Below, piece by piece: positions 37,301-49,110 of a stretch of DNA of 64,000 bases. Within the stretch, counting starts at the first letter, position 1; each line of letters starts with the position of its first letter. The stretch covers positions 369,531 to 433,530 of the forward strand of contig JALIZF010001578.1 in the NCBI GenBank assembly GCA_029948255.1. The letters are read 5' to 3'. The notes below the pieces were generated by a model. The model worked only from the letters and a program-made list of their open reading frames with translations. It did no database searches and was not told where the DNA came from. The position numbers and the translations under genes are program-made. Source of the DNA: Telmatactis stephensoni (Eukaryota; Cnidaria; Anthozoa; Actiniaria; Isophelliidae).

Positions 37301-39030
37301 AAAAATGCAGTCTTCGATTGGCTGCCACAACATGAATCTGCCTTCTCGGAACTCAAGACAATCTTCTTCCAAGTTGAGCCCACCTCCTTCTATGAAGATT
37401 CTTGTGAGCTTATGATGACAGAAACACCGGTTTTGCAATATTATGATGTCAACAAGGACGTGGTCATTGAATGTGATAGCTCTGAAGTTGGACTTGGAGC
37501 AGTAATCACGCAGGATGGTAAACCAATTGAGTACGCCTCTAGAGCACTCAGTCAGACGGAGCTCAACTATGCACAAATTGAGAAAGAGTCTCGCTATTGT
37601 CTTCGCCACTTAGAGATTTGAGCACTACATACTGGGCAAAGACAATGTAAAGGTCCTCACAGACCATAAACCACTTGTCACTATTTTCAAGAAACCAATC
37701 CTGACCAATCCCAAACGTGTACAGTGGATGAGACTAAGATTACAGAAATACTCACTTCAACTGGAATACAAGCCAGGATCTAAGATGTTTATCAGTGACA
37801 CACTATCAAGGGCTGCCCTACCAAGCAAGGATGTCAACAAGGATACACCCCCTATCAGATCTTTCAGATTCAAGAAGACAAGGAACTATTCACTGAGTTT
37901 GAGGACGTTGATTCCAAAGATTCACTCTTTGTAACCGATACAAGACTGAACACCATTAAACGAGAGACAAACAAGGACACCTCCCTCCAAACTCTGATGA
38001 ATATCATCAAAGAAGGGTGGCCTGACAACAAGTCAAACGTACCACTCTCTGTTCGTGAATACTGGCCTTACAGAGATGAACTTACTACAAAGAATGGAGT
38101 AGCATATCGAGGAACGAGAATCATCATACCCTCTACTATGAGAAAGGAGCTAACCACTAGAGCTCATGCATCACACCTAGGAATTCAGTACACCATCAAC
38201 ACAGCTAGAAACATCATGTATTGGCCAAGGATGACAGCTGACCTCACTGATGCTGTGAATAGCTGCAAAACCTGCCAAGCAACACAACCTGCCACTCAAA
38301 AAGAACCAATGATGACCCATCCTATTCCACAACTACCATGGCAAGTCATAGCTAGTGATTCTTTTGGACTACATTACATTGTATTGGTTGACCTCTAACG
38401 GTATTCTGATTCCATTGAAGTTGCAGAGTTACCTGACATGACCACAGCAGCTCTCATTGAACAGATAAAACCCATCTTTGCTACACATGGCTCACCAGCA
38501 GTTTTAATAACTGAAGGAAGTAACTGAAATGGAAGCAACTATGCCTCGCAGGAATTCAAGACCTTCGCAGATGACTGGGACATCACTCATGTGACCAAAA
38601 GTCCCCATCACCACAAAGAAAATGGAAAGGCAGAATCTGCAGTGAAAATTATGAAGAGCATAATCAAGAAGGCAAGGAAGGAAAGACAGGATGTGTGGAA
38701 AGCCATATTGGAATGGCAAAACACACTTACACCAGGGATGACAAACTCACCTGCTCAAAGACTTCTGTCTCGCAGAACTAGATCTTTCATGCCATGTGGA
38801 CACAACATGTACAAGCCTGAAGTCCAAGCCAATGTGACAGCTCAAGTGGTACAGAAAAGAAAGCAAGCTAAACTATACCATGACCGACATGCTACGCCAC
38901 TCCCAAAACTAGTGGTTGGTCAACCTGTCATGGTGAAAGCACACCCACAGCAGCCTCGAAGTGACTGGAAAGCTGGCACAGTGAAACGTGAAGCCACCAC
39001 ACCACGCAGCTACATAGTTGAAGTACAGTA
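34305..39030 (+). pseudogene. Gypsy-type gag-pol, element 1, broken
   Basis: Order: Gag (34305-35050) with two zinc knuckles (CKYCGSEHKKGNC, CSKCQKKNHLAKVC); aspartic protease (FQLDTGATCSTIS, about 35305); the MITE at 35684-36518; reverse transcriptase (VVDAKDGFLQV, then YDDIIIYG, about 36800-37010); RNase H (VIECDSSEVGLGAVI, TDHKPL); and integrase with HHCC zinc finger (H...H ... CKTC), ASDSFG, and HHKENGKAESAVKIM containing the catalytic Glu. The middle integrase motif reads ITEGSN where Asp is expected. A TGA near 37056 and several frameshifts add to the damage. The frame is cut at 39030 by a 10.4 kb element. Confidence 0.85.
35684..36518. mobile_element. 835-bp TTAA-flanked MITE inside Gypsy element 1
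   Basis: Perfect 15-bp inverted ends (GGTTGGTGCCTACTA / TAGTAGGCACCAACC) are bounded by TTAA on both sides (35680-35683, 36519-36522). Removing the insert and one TTAA leaves the Gypsy pol frame intact across the junction. TTAA targets are used by piggyBac and Kolobok transposases; the GG start fits Kolobok at least as well as piggyBac. No coding capacity. Confidence 0.85.
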
Positions 39031-39127
39031 CCGCCCGCAAGTAACATAACCTCTACTCGCGAGTACGAGTCGCGAGTCAAACGAGTATTTTTTTGACTCG
39101 CAAGTACGAGTCGATAATGAGCTAATA

Positions 39128-39358
39128 GGGAGCTTAAGCAGGAGACGTTTTTTGTCAACACGGACGCCACCGCAGTGTGCGTTCTTCTTCATCCGTTTGC
39201 CATCATAGATGATGTGTCCGTTTTCGTTAAGCAGAAGGTCAGTTAAGGCTTTTTCATCTTGTACCAAAAACAGCAACCTCATCTATGACGGCAAACGGAT
39301 GAACGAAAACGCGCATCTGACGTCCGTGTTGACAAAAACGTCTCCTGCTTAAGCTCCC
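39128..39358. mobile_element. Foldback MITE, 231 bp
   Basis: About 80-bp inverted arms starting GGGAGCTTAAGCAGGAGACG, flanked by TA on both sides. The arms differ at few positions. It is nested in the left subterminal region of the 10.4 kb element. Confidence 0.8.
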
Positions 39359-39723
39359 TAATTCAAAACAAAGGTGACTCGTTTGACTCGCTACTCGCAA
39401 CTCGTGAGTCAAACGAGTGATAAATACAATGCTTTAGAAAAACGTTATATGTTTGATTTTCAGAAGAAAAAATTCTACGTAGACCGGAGACTTATCTGAA
39501 CGTTATGATTCAACATTATTTTTCACTTACATTTTGAATCTTAGTCGCTTATACAACTTTAAATGTACTTACATCTTTGAATTCTCTTTCTGTCAGAATA
39601 CTTGGTCAAAACATGACCTGTATGCTAATTTGAGGAGACAACATTCCCACGGACTTTTACTAACCACAGCAGACATCATGGCGCCAGCCGATCTTTCACA
39701 AGTTCATGTTTACATTTTGAACA

Positions 39724-39853
39724 TCGTTGGTTGGTGGTGAAATTTTCTTCTTAATTTCAAAGATCTATTTCTATTCAATTTTATCGCTGTGAATCTATAA
39801 AGATTAAAATGCTTGTTTTTGCAAAGCTAAAATTTAACCACCAACCACTTTAG
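39724..39853. repeat. Inverted repeat GGTTGGTGGT / ACCACCAACC
   Basis: The arms GTTGGTTGGTGGTGAAATTT and AAATTTAACCACCAACCACT enclose about 90 bp of AT-rich sequence. The ends resemble those of the TTAA MITE at 35684 (GGTTGGTG) but no TTAA is present. Confidence 0.5.
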
Positions 39854-40212
39854 TCAGTAGACCTTTATGTATTATTATCGTCTGAATTATTTAGTTTTCG
39901 GTATTCTGGGAACTCTGAATTTCAAACTTGCATTTTTGCGTCTGTCAGTCGAAAATGATATTGTTTTTGTTTTGATAGGCGGAAGCGAACAACTAAATTC
40001 CAACAGACTATTTGAAGGTCAGAGTTCGCAATATCGAAACCGCAGTTTATGCTCACTGGCTCGTGCTGCAGGACTCATCATTAAGAAAAACATCAGATAT
40101 GATAAACAACTTTATTTACAAATGTAATATCACATAACCTTACAATCTTATACCCTTGCATTTTGCCTTTCTTCTTAACATTTCGTCTATTCTGGAAACA
40201 TCGATAACTTGT

Positions 40213-40336
40213 TGTAACATCACGTGATATGACGTAATATAGAGTATCGTGTATCCATACCATGTGCGAGTAAAACAGTTGAGTTTCTATCGCTTCTCCT
40301 TTGAGTTATCCCGGGCTTTTAAAGCATAACGTTACA
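40213..40336 (+). repeat. 5' LTR of Gypsy element 2
   Basis: 124 bp, TG...CA ends. It contains TCACGTGATATGACGT, an E-box (CACGTG) beside a CRE half-site, which may serve as promoter elements. Confidence 0.92.
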
Positions 40337-40466
40337 TGGTGTCAGAAGAAACTACAGTATAAAGCGAATTACAAGTCGAAAATACAAGAATTTCAAGTCG
40401 AAAATATCCGACGAAGAAGAAGCCGCCGCCGCCGCTCACCAGTCGCGAAATCTCCTAATCAGTAAT

Positions 40467-43400
40467 GTGCCAATACCGCCTAAAATCTCACTGAAAGGCA
40501 ATCTAGCATCAAATTGGAAGCAATGGAAACAGGTATGGAATGCCTACGAGCTCGTTACGAAGCTTAAAGACCAAAGCGACGAATATAGAGTAGCAACTTT
40601 CATCACATGTATAGGACAAGACGCCTTATCAGTACACAACGGCCTACCTTTCGCCAGTGAAGACGAAAAGCAAAACATGTCCAAGATCTTAGAACTATGT
40701 GAGAACTACTGCCTAGGTAAGACAAATATTACCTATGAATGATATGCATTCAACAATCGTAATCAAAAGGAAAACGAGTCTGTCGATACGTATGCATCAG
40801 CACTCAGATCTCTAGCAGACACATGTAATTTTGGCGCGCTTAAAGATGAATTAATTAGAGATCGAATTGTCTGTGGTTTACGAGACAATGAAATAAGGAA
40901 AAAGCTTTTACAAGTCCCAGATCTCACATTAGACAAGTGTATGAATATCTGTCGTTCAGCCGAAGCCACAACAACGCAATTGAAAGCAATGTCCAACACT
41001 CCCCCACCCCCGGAGGTGAATGCTGTCACAACAAAAGTGAAATCTACAACGGCGCGACAGACCCTGACGGAAACGATTAGAAATTGTCGTTTTTGTGGCC
41101 AAACGCACGCCAAACAGCGAGAAAAATGTCCAGCATATGGCAAAACGTGTGCGAATTGCAAAAAAGAGAATCACTTTGCTATAAAATGCCAGCAAGGTAG
41201 ACCCAAGCCACAAACACAAAGAAATTCAAACAGAGGCGCTAGATCTGCTAGACCGCAAGTCAACATGATAAGTGAGCAATCCAGTGATGACGATTTAAGC
41301 GCGGAGCAACTAAGTGATAAAGATTCAAGTGAAGGCGAAATTTTGTCAGTTTCTCGCAGTGATAGAGAGGTTCAGAAGGAAAACAAAGTTTATGCAAACA
41401 TGACACTGGCGCATCTTGCAATGTTTTGCCAATTAAACTTTTACCCAAAGGAACTGTAATCAGAAATCAGATCAAATGCTCAGCATGTATTCTAAGTCAA
41501 CAATGACCGCAGTTGGCGTATCAACATTAAAGATAACAAACCCTAAGAACTCCCAAAGCTACAATGTTAACTTCACAATAGTACAGCGGTGACTACACAC
41601 CACTACTTGGACTGCAGACCGCACTAACGATGAAATTATTGAAAGTATGCTCTGAAAATATCCTCCATGTGACCAACGACACATTACAGGAAACTAAATC
41701 TCTTACCAAGGAGGATGTCCTAATTGAGTACGCAGATGTATTTGGCAACGAACTGGGTCATATGGAAGGAAAAGTTCATCTCGAAACAGATCCAAATGTT
41801 ACACCCACAGTATGCCCACCACGACGTGTGCCCTTCGCCATCAAAGGTAAACTGAAAGCAGAAATAGAGAGATTGATGGAAAGACAAGTGATAAGTCCAG
41901 TAGAGGAACCAACAGACTGGGTATCGAGCATGATAACCGTGTTAAAACCAAATGGGACTGTACGCCTATGTATTGATCCGCAGGTCTGAATCAAGCACTA
42001 AAAGAAGCTATTACCCTCTCCCAACCATTGAAGAATTGCTGCCGGAGCTGAGGAATGCCAAAGTCTTTAGTAAAGCTGATCTTAAGGAAGGATTTCTACA
42101 GGTCGAGTTAGATGAAGATTCCAGTAAGCTTACAACATTTCAGACACCATGGGGCCGTTACAGATGGCACCGAATGCCCTTTGGAATCGCACCAGCACCT
42201 GAAATCTTTCAGATGAAGTTAGATCAGAACCTCGAAGGTCTCAGCGGAGTCTTTAAGATTGCAGATGATATCCTAATAACAGGCCAAGGAGACAACGATG
42301 GATTAGCAGACAAGATCATGACAAAAACTTAGAGAATCTTCTACGCAGATGCCGCAAGAAGAATATCAAGCTCAACAGAGATAAATTTGACTTCAAGAAG
42401 GAAGAAGTATCTTTCATCGGTCACCGCCTCACTAAAGAAGGACTCAAACCAGGCCCGAATAAAGTCAACGCCATACTAACATGAAGAGGCCAGTTGACAT
42501 ACCTGCCCTACAACGTAAACTGGGAATGGTCAAGTATCTATCAAGTTTCTCAGTGACCTCTCACAAATGAAGCGAAACTACCTAGACGGACTAACCCACA
42601 AAGATGTACCATGGACATGGACAGACGAACAAGAACAAGCGTTCAGTAAAATCAAGGAAGCAGTATCATCAGCTCCAGTACTCAAGTATTTCGATCCATC
42701 CAAGCCAAATGAAGGAAGTGAGACGCTTCATCGAATTAGGATTTGTGCTAACACAAGAAGGACCATCCAATAACATATGCAAGTCGAGCTCTAAACAGTA
42801 GCAGAAAAAAAACTATTCTCAGATTGAGAAGGAACTGTTAGCACAAGTATTTGGACTTGAACACAATCACCAATATGTTTATGGTCGGAAAGTCACACAA
42901 GCCTCTGGTGTCCATATCAAAGAAGCCTCTCTCAACAGCACCCAAAAGACTACAGATATTGCTGCTCCGTCTACAACATTATGATGTCGAGATCAGGTAT
43001 ACACCAGGAAGCCAAATGCACCTGGCAGACACCCTGTCTAGAGCGTAATTAGATACAAGTAGAGACGAACTATCAAGATCAGAAGTTGAGAAAGAAATTG
43101 AAAGGATTCACACAGTACACTACTTGGCAATATCAGAACCCCAGCTCAATGAAATCAATTCAGAAACAGAGAAAGACACTACAATGAGATCACTCAAGGA
43201 TATCATCTTGAGACAATGGCCAGATGTGAGGACCGCCGTTCCTCTGGATGTTCAGCCCTACTTTAACTTCCAGGACGAATTAGCTGTCCAAGACGAACTG
43301 TCTTCAAAGGTAAAAGATGCATAGTTCCAACCCTTATCAGGCAAAAGATTGAAGAAAAACTTCACCGTTACCACATTGGCGTGCAAGGCCGTCTTAGACG

Positions 43401-44573
43401 AGCTAGAGAAGTAGTGTATTGGCCCTCTATGAACCAAGAAATCACCATCTACATTGAGCAGTGTGAAATTTGCAATACATTTGCCTCCCAACAACAGAAA
43501 GAGGCACTCAATGTACATGATGTTCCACAGCGCCCATGGCAAATAATTGGCTGTGATATCTTCACTGTTGATCAAAAAGATTATCTGTGCACTGTCGATT
43601 ATTATTCCGGATACTTTGAAGTTAACAAGCTTAACAGGAAAACAGCCAAGTCAATCATCACAAGACTCAAACGTCATTTCTCAACACACGGAATTACAAA
43701 CGAACTGTACAGTGACACTGGTCCACCATTTGACTCGTACGAATTTAGAGAGTTCTCAAAGCAATACGAGTTTACCATCATAACAAGTTCCTCCCAACTA
43801 TCCTCAGAGCAATGGACGTGTGGAAAACGCTGTCAAGACTGCTAAACAACTGACGAAGAAAGCAAAGGAAGCAGGAACTGACTTTTATCTAGCACTATTA
43901 GACTGGAGGAACCAGCCAACAGAAAAGGTGTGGACTCTTCACCAGTACAAAGACTCTTCGGAAGAAGAACCAGGACATTAATTCACACTGCTTCAACACT
44001 ATTTACGCCCAAGTACCACATGATGTAAGTAACAAGCTGCTCCATAGGAATACAGTAAAAACCAGATACTACGCCCAAAATGTAAAGAACTACCATCCTC
44101 TACCACAAGGTGATCAAGTGAGAATCTCCCCAAACCCTAGCGACAGAACGTACAAGTGGAAGACCAAGTGGACATATGATCATACAATGTTAGAACGGAA
44201 GATGGACGAGTATATCAGTAGAAACCGAAGACATCTGAAGAAATGTGTGCTCCCAGCAACCACAGTCAAACCTATAGCAGACCCAGTACAACCACGCCCA
44301 TCAGTACAGCTGTATCGGCCAGTGACAACAAGTCTTCCAAGTCAACCACCGCAACCAAGATCCCAAGTGCATCCAAGTCAACCGCCGCAACCAAGATCCC
44401 AAGTGCGTCCAAGCCAACCACCACAACCAAGTCCCCAAGTGCGTCCAAGCAAGCCACTGCAACCAAGTCCCCAAGTGCAACCAAGCATCACAGCAGTTCC
44501 AGTTAGGACAACACACAGTGATCAGGTAGTCAAAGTACCCATATACCTGAAAGACTATGAACTCAGCAAATAA
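40467..44573 (+). pseudogene. Gypsy-type gag-pol, element 2, broken
   Basis: Gag begins at about 40467 (ISLKGNLASNWKQWKQVW) and is interrupted by a TGA at 40740. It resumes and carries zinc knuckles (CRFCGQTHAKQREKC, CANCKKENHFAIKC, about 41088-41190). Reverse transcriptase has SKADLKEGFLQV and the catalytic IADDILI (about 42080-42275). RNase H remnants (RIRYTPGSQMHLADTLSRA-like) end near 43048. Integrase has a CEIC finger, GCDIF and YSDTGPPF (about 43440-43740). The tail is Pro/Gln-rich. At least six stops or frameshifts interrupt it, in contrast with the near-identical LTRs. Confidence 0.82.
44337..44480 (+). repeat. 36-bp coding minisatellite, four units
   Basis: Encodes four 12-residue units of the type PSQPPQPRSQVR at the end of the Gypsy element 2 ORF. 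Related family members probably vary in unit number. Confidence 0.75.
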
Positions 44574-44690
44574 CTCATGAACTTTGTGTTGACATTTCAT
44601 TAAGACATTTTATTCAGAGACACATCATATATATGTAACTTAGATTAAGACAAAAAAGTTTTTTTTTTCTTTTTTCGATAAAAGGAAAGG

Positions 44691-44814
44691 TGTAACGTCA
44701 CGTGATATGACGTAATATAGAGTATCGTGTATCCATACCATGTGTGAGTAAAACAGTTGAGTTTCTATCGCTTCTCCTTTGAGTTATCCCGGGCTTTTAA
44801 AGCATAACGTTACA
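44691..44814 (+). repeat. 3' LTR of Gypsy element 2
   Basis: Matches the 5' LTR at 122 of 124 positions. On the minus strand it supplies the last few codons of the truncated BEN-domain ORF. Confidence 0.92.
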
Positions 44815-46604
44815 CTTGTTGCTTTCACTAACTTCATAAAACCTATTTACAATATTTTTGACGGTCTCTAATTTGGTTGGATTAAGTCCTTCTTTGCCTC
44901 TTGTTCCTGTGCAATTGCGATTAAAACGTTCTTCTACAGTAAACAGTTTTTTGACGACGAGTGTCGAAAAATGACCAACTGATAGAGCAGATGCTCTAAC
45001 ATGTACACAATATTGTTCTAATTCATCAGGCGTAAGGCTCACAGCTCCATCATCATTTCGTTCTAAACGTTCTGGCTGAGGTAGCATCGTAGGCACGGCC
45101 AGTACTGCTTGCTCGTCCGATATTCCAAGTTTCTCCTCGATTCTCCCTAACCGCATGAGGATGGCTGACAGGTTTTGTAGAATCTCTTCTAGCATCATCT
45201 CCATGGGGCTGGTCTCGGTGTAGGCGCCGGGCAGAGTTGAGACGTCCTGAAACAGTGATTTGCGTCCAGTGGTGGTTGGAGGGAGATTCAGCAATGGAGT
45301 GAGGTCTGTTAGTTGTGGGAGCGTAGCAGGCATCGAAAACAAAGCAGATGGTTGGGAGTCGTTGTGCGGGTCGTCTATAGGTGGATCTATGTCAAACTGT
45401 ACGTCGTCATCTGATGGTTGAGCAGGTGTTTCTATACTGTTGTCGGCAGGCTGAGTGGCTGTCTTGGTCTGGATGGGAGGCTCACTGTTGATAGTGGCTG
45501 GAGGCTGAAAGACTTCCTGTGGACCATCACCAGAGCATAGCAATTGAGGAACCTTCAAATAGAGAAAAACAGTACATTAGATAAGATTGATATATATCGA
45601 TAACTTGATACAAATTTTCGTGTCAAGATTTAACATTATTCTAGCAAAATTCAGTCTCATTACTTTGTGTATTCTGTATGTAAACTTATTTACGAGAAAT
45701 CATGCGATTAGCTTTCCATGCAGGTGCTTACTTCTAATTTCTACAGACTTACAGTAAGTATTTTTATTCTTTTTAGGGAATCTTTCCTGCAAATGTGCTG
45801 CGATCACATCCTGCGAGGTGTATTATCGATAAATAAAAATTAATTTGAAAAGGCTTGGTTGCACATGTACAGAAGGAACAAATACAATTAAGATACAGTT
45901 GTACCACAGTTTTTTTACAAGCTCAGGCCCGGTTCACACTAACGACATAATAACAGCGAGGTCACATAAATTCAAAACATAATCATTCATATCAGTGTTT
46001 TATGTCACTAGTGTAAAAGGAACATGAAAGGCAAGGACATAGCGATATAACGAAAAATCTGCTTATTTCTTTATGTCATTATGTCACTAGTGTGAACCAG
46101 GCCTCATTTGATGATATAAAGTAATCTCTATATACCTTTGATCTCTCTTGTTTTTTGAGCAATTCTTTTTTTCTTTTTGGGAGGGATGTTCTCTTTGTCG
46201 CAGGTCTTCTTCTTTTTCCATTTTGGCGTCGCGGTCTTCGTACGCTGAGTGAGGACAGTTGGGGGCTCTTCGTAGTCGCTCGCCAGGCGTGGTCCATAAA
46301 TTGGGTCTTTAAATGTCTGCCCAGATATTCTTGAGCACCTCAACCTTATCTGAAAAAAATAAAAATAGATATAGGTGAATATTCCTGATTGTCAACCGCC
46401 ATGACGCTATAAATGCATTTGTTGTATAACTGAGGTACTTAAAGTCAAATACTTACCATTAACAGCAACGATTTCAGCGTCATATCCCTGTACTTTAACT
46501 TTGGCCTCTCCTTCAAATGCAGTTCCCTTTATCTTTTTTGTGTCGACAATTAACAATGTATTGTCAGTATTGAAATATGCTAAACTAAAATCTGGAATTT
46601 TCAT
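44797..46604 (-). CDS. BEN-domain protein gene, three exons, C-terminus altered by an LTR insertion
   Basis: Exon 1 (46604-46457) encodes MKIPDFSLAYFNTDNTLLIV... with an SH3-like 'Y.AEIVAVNG' end, typical of BEN-domain genes in invertebrates. Exon 2 (46349-46136) is Lys/Arg-rich (KWKKKKTCDKENIPPKKKKR), a likely nuclear localisation region. Exon 3 (45552-44797) has a disordered N-part, a short helix (MEMMLEEILQNLSAILMRLGR) and a BEN domain (LTPDELEQYCVHVRA...VKKLFTVEERFNRNCTGTRGK). BEN domains bind DNA and act in transcription and chromatin. Exon 2 contains a frameshift at a T/A homopolymer (about 46309-46314), and the exon 2/3 phases do not match with the most obvious sites. Gypsy element 2 sits after codon SNK and replaces the last six codons. 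Confidence 0.65.
45925..46104. mobile_element. 180-bp MITE in a BEN-gene intron
   Basis: Inverted ends AGGCCCGGTTCACACTA / TAGTGTGAACCAGGCCT (16 of 17 match), the same terminal family as the hairpin at 3901. The interior repeats ATGTCACTAGTGT-like motifs. A clear target duplication is not visible. Confidence 0.75.
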
Positions 46605-47485
46605 TACTGTTCACAAAGTCATTTTTGGTTTTCGTTGTACACTAGCTCGTTAAGTTCACAAAGCGATATGCTGGTAGTTGCAAAGGTGCTCCTTTAAATA
46701 GTCATTTTAAACAACGAGCAGAAGTGGGCGGGATTAACTGCCAATTCCCTGTTTGCAATCGTAAGCGTGTATTGAGAGCTTTTTGAATGAAAGAAAACAA
46801 TGGACCAGTCAACACAATAGGTGCTAAATTTGCCGACGTTGCAAAAGTCAAAGTGTTTTCAGTTCAATAACTGCTGAAAGCAATTAATTTGTTTACACAT
46901 CTTAAGTGATTTTCTCTCGTCCGCAACTACAGAATGCCTAGTAGTATTACTATCGGGTTATCTTTATTCATTTCACCACCAAAATATCTGAATTTATTTA
47001 GAGTGCTAAATGAATTGGTCACAAAGTTTTACAATTCTTCAAATTAGGTTAGAGTCAATCCAATCTGTTGCGCTGTATGTATGCTTGATTATTTCGTGTA
47101 TCTATCTTATCTTTCAATGTCTAGAAGCTTTTCGAATAAAAAGTCTAAAGGAAGCATAATCCTCATAAGGACTTGTAAGAGATATTTCAAACACTCACAG
47201 AAATCAGTCAATTGCCATAGTGCAAAGCTAAAACAGCAACACGTGCTGATCTCACACCTATTGTTTCAGTATTCTTATTGTTCTTCTCATTCATTCAGAA
47301 GCCTTTTTATTATTGTTAGCTCATAACAATGCGTTGCTAGAAATTACTAGTCTGTTTATGGGCTTTGTAAATTGTAAACACTGCTTTATATTTAAAAACA
47401 ATACGCCTTGCCCTACCGCTTATCGTATAAATTGAAGGTCGTCTCCAAAAGCTTATCAGTTTTGAAAATATTTGAATTAGTAATC
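46605..47485. other. Non-coding stretch between BEN gene and Tc1-like gene
   Basis: It must contain the BEN gene promoter (minus strand, just above 46604) and the Tc1-like leader. No specific element is recognised. Confidence 0.4.
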
Positions 47486-48505
47486 ATGCCTCGTTTAACA
47501 GTTTCGTTGAAAATGTTAGTAATTCGTTTACACAAAGGTTTCAGAAACTTTCAAATTTTGAAAATTCTTAAAGAACAGCATGGATTCAAGATTAGTCAAC
47601 AACACCTGGCAACATTCCTCAAAAGATACAACAAGACTGGTTCTCTATCAGCACTAAAAAAAATACAGTGCATATCAAAAGCCACTCCAGAAGTCCTGAA
47701 CTTTATAGACAGAAAGATGGAAGGAAATGATGAAACTACATCAAGAGATCTTGTTAGAGCCCTTCAAGAAACCCTGAATGTCAACTTGTCAGAAACCACA
47801 GTAAAGAGAACCCGCAGGAAGTTAGGCTGGCTCTCTACTGGATCAAAGTACTGCCAACTAGTCCGTGAAGTCAACCGGGCCAAGCGCCTTCAATACTGTC
47901 ACCGCCTCCAAGCCACCAAAGAGAACTTTGACAATGTCATATTTACAGATGAAAGTACCATTGAGATGGAGAGTCATGCAAAACTGTCCTTTCATCGATG
48001 GTGGGAGCCTCCCCGCTTAAAAGGTCGAGCAAAACACTCATTCAAAATTCATGTATGGACTGGAATATCACGCCGTGGAGTCACCAAAATAGCTTTATTT
48101 CCCGGCATCATGAACGCTGACTTCTTTATCAAAGGGGTTCTAAAACCACATCTCGAGCCATTTATCCAGTCCAAATTTCCTGATGGTCATCGATTTATGC
48201 AGGACAACGACCTGAAGCACACAAGCAACAAAGCCCAAGAGTATTACAGAACGTCGATTGTCAACTGGTGGCCTACTCCTCCCAAAAGCCCTGACTTAAA
48301 TCCAATTGAGCTGGTGTGGCACGAACTTAAGCACTTCTTAAGAAAGACCTGGAAGCCAAAGGTGAAAGAGGAACTCGTCCAAGGAATACTGACATTTTGG
48401 AACACAAGGATGACCAGAGACAAGTGCAATCGCTACATCGACCACCTCAACAAAAAAGTCATTCCAAAAGTAATAGAGAGAGAAGGACAAGCTTCAGGCT
48501 ACTGA
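47486..48505 (+). CDS. Tc1/mariner-like transposase, apparently intact
   Basis: The ATG at 47486 (MPRLTVSLKMLVIRLHKG) is preferred over the upstream in-frame 47408 because the helix-turn-helix starts here; the product is about 339 residues, the usual Tc1 length. The N-terminal paired-like DNA-binding region has FRNFQILKILKEQHGFKISQ and two HTH units. The catalytic domain has FTDEST (first Asp), MQDNDLKHTS (second Asp) and SPDLNPIELVW (Glu), the DDE triad of Tc1 elements. There is no internal stop. Its own short TIRs were not found nearby, so it may belong to the enclosing 10.4 kb element. Confidence 0.85.
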   Translation: MPRLTVSLKMLVIRLHKGFRNFQILKILKEQHGFKISQQHLATFLKRYNKTGSLSALKKIQCISKATPEVLNFIDRKMEGNDETTSRDLVRALQETLNVNLSETTVKRTRRKLGWLSTGSKYCQLVREVNRAKRLQYCHRLQATKENFDNVIFTDESTIEMESHAKLSFHRWWEPPRLKGRAKHSFKIHVWTGISRRGVTKIALFPGIMNADFFIKGVLKPHLEPFIQSKFPDGHRFMQDNDLKHTSNKAQEYYRTSIVNWWPTPPKSPDLNPIELVWHELKHFLRKTWKPKVKEELVQGILTFWNTRMTRDKCNRYIDHLNKKVIPKVIEREGQASGY

Positions 48506-48638
48506 GGAACTTTGCTGTAAACTATAAAACAACGGCTCTTTTAAGAGCCACCCAAATCATGCAGAAGTCATGACCTACAAATGCTATAGCACAACAAAGA
48601 TATCAAAATAAAAAATATTTGATCATTGTAGATGTATT

Positions 48639-48720
48639 TTCTGTCTCGCATCTAATTAGTACTCGCGTTAGGAGTTAATCTTAATTCTTATCTCAAGTAC
48701 TAATTAGATGTGAGACAGAA
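48639..48720. repeat. 25-bp-arm hairpin
   Basis: TTCTGTCTCGCATCTAATTA...ACT and its inverse (one mismatch) flank a 32-nt loop, 130 bp after the Tc1-like stop. It could be a terminator-like fold or part of the subterminal region. Confidence 0.7.
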
Positions 48721-49070
48721 ATCGAGAAATTTGATACGCGTATTAAATTACTGTCTGTTTTCTTACTCTGTTTTCTAGATGATGCATTGATACTGTGAGT
48801 TACGAGCAATTTGAATCAGAACATTTAGTTAAATGGCGCATTTTTAAAGAAACTTAAGATGATAGAGCAATCCAGACAAAAAGTTATTTCAAGGTTCCAT
48901 TTATGCAGCGTCTGTTTGACAGCACTCGAAAGGCTTTTTTCAGTGTTTTGACTACGTTGCTAAAATATTTTTTGTTCTCAAATATCGCAAATTCAAAGTC
49001 GTCACAAATTTATTTACTTCACAGTACGCATATATCTACTGGAGAAATGTTTTTGTCTGTCATCAATATC

Positions 49071-49110
49071 TTTTTTAAAACAGAGTTAATATTAACTCTG
49101 TTTTAAAAAA
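49071..49110. repeat. Perfect 40-nt palindrome
   Basis: TTTTTTAAAACAGAGTTAAT is followed at once by its reverse complement, with no loop. It lies about 300 bp from the right end of the 10.4 kb element. Confidence 0.9.

Larger units (their letters stand above)
40213..44814 (+). mobile_element. Gypsy LTR retrotransposon, element 2, with 5-bp target duplication
   Basis: LTRs are 40213-40336 and 44691-44814 (124 bp each, TGTAAC...GTTACA), differing at two positions. CTTGT is duplicated at 40208-40212 and 44815-44819. A primer-binding site TGGTGTCAGAAG follows the 5' LTR and a polypurine tract (AAAAGGAAAGG) precedes the 3' LTR. High LTR identity means recent insertion. Confidence 0.92.

Noticed and set aside
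34292..39282. Several antisense open frames across the Gypsy elements
   Set aside because: Shadows of gag-pol coding bias, with no recognisable motifs.
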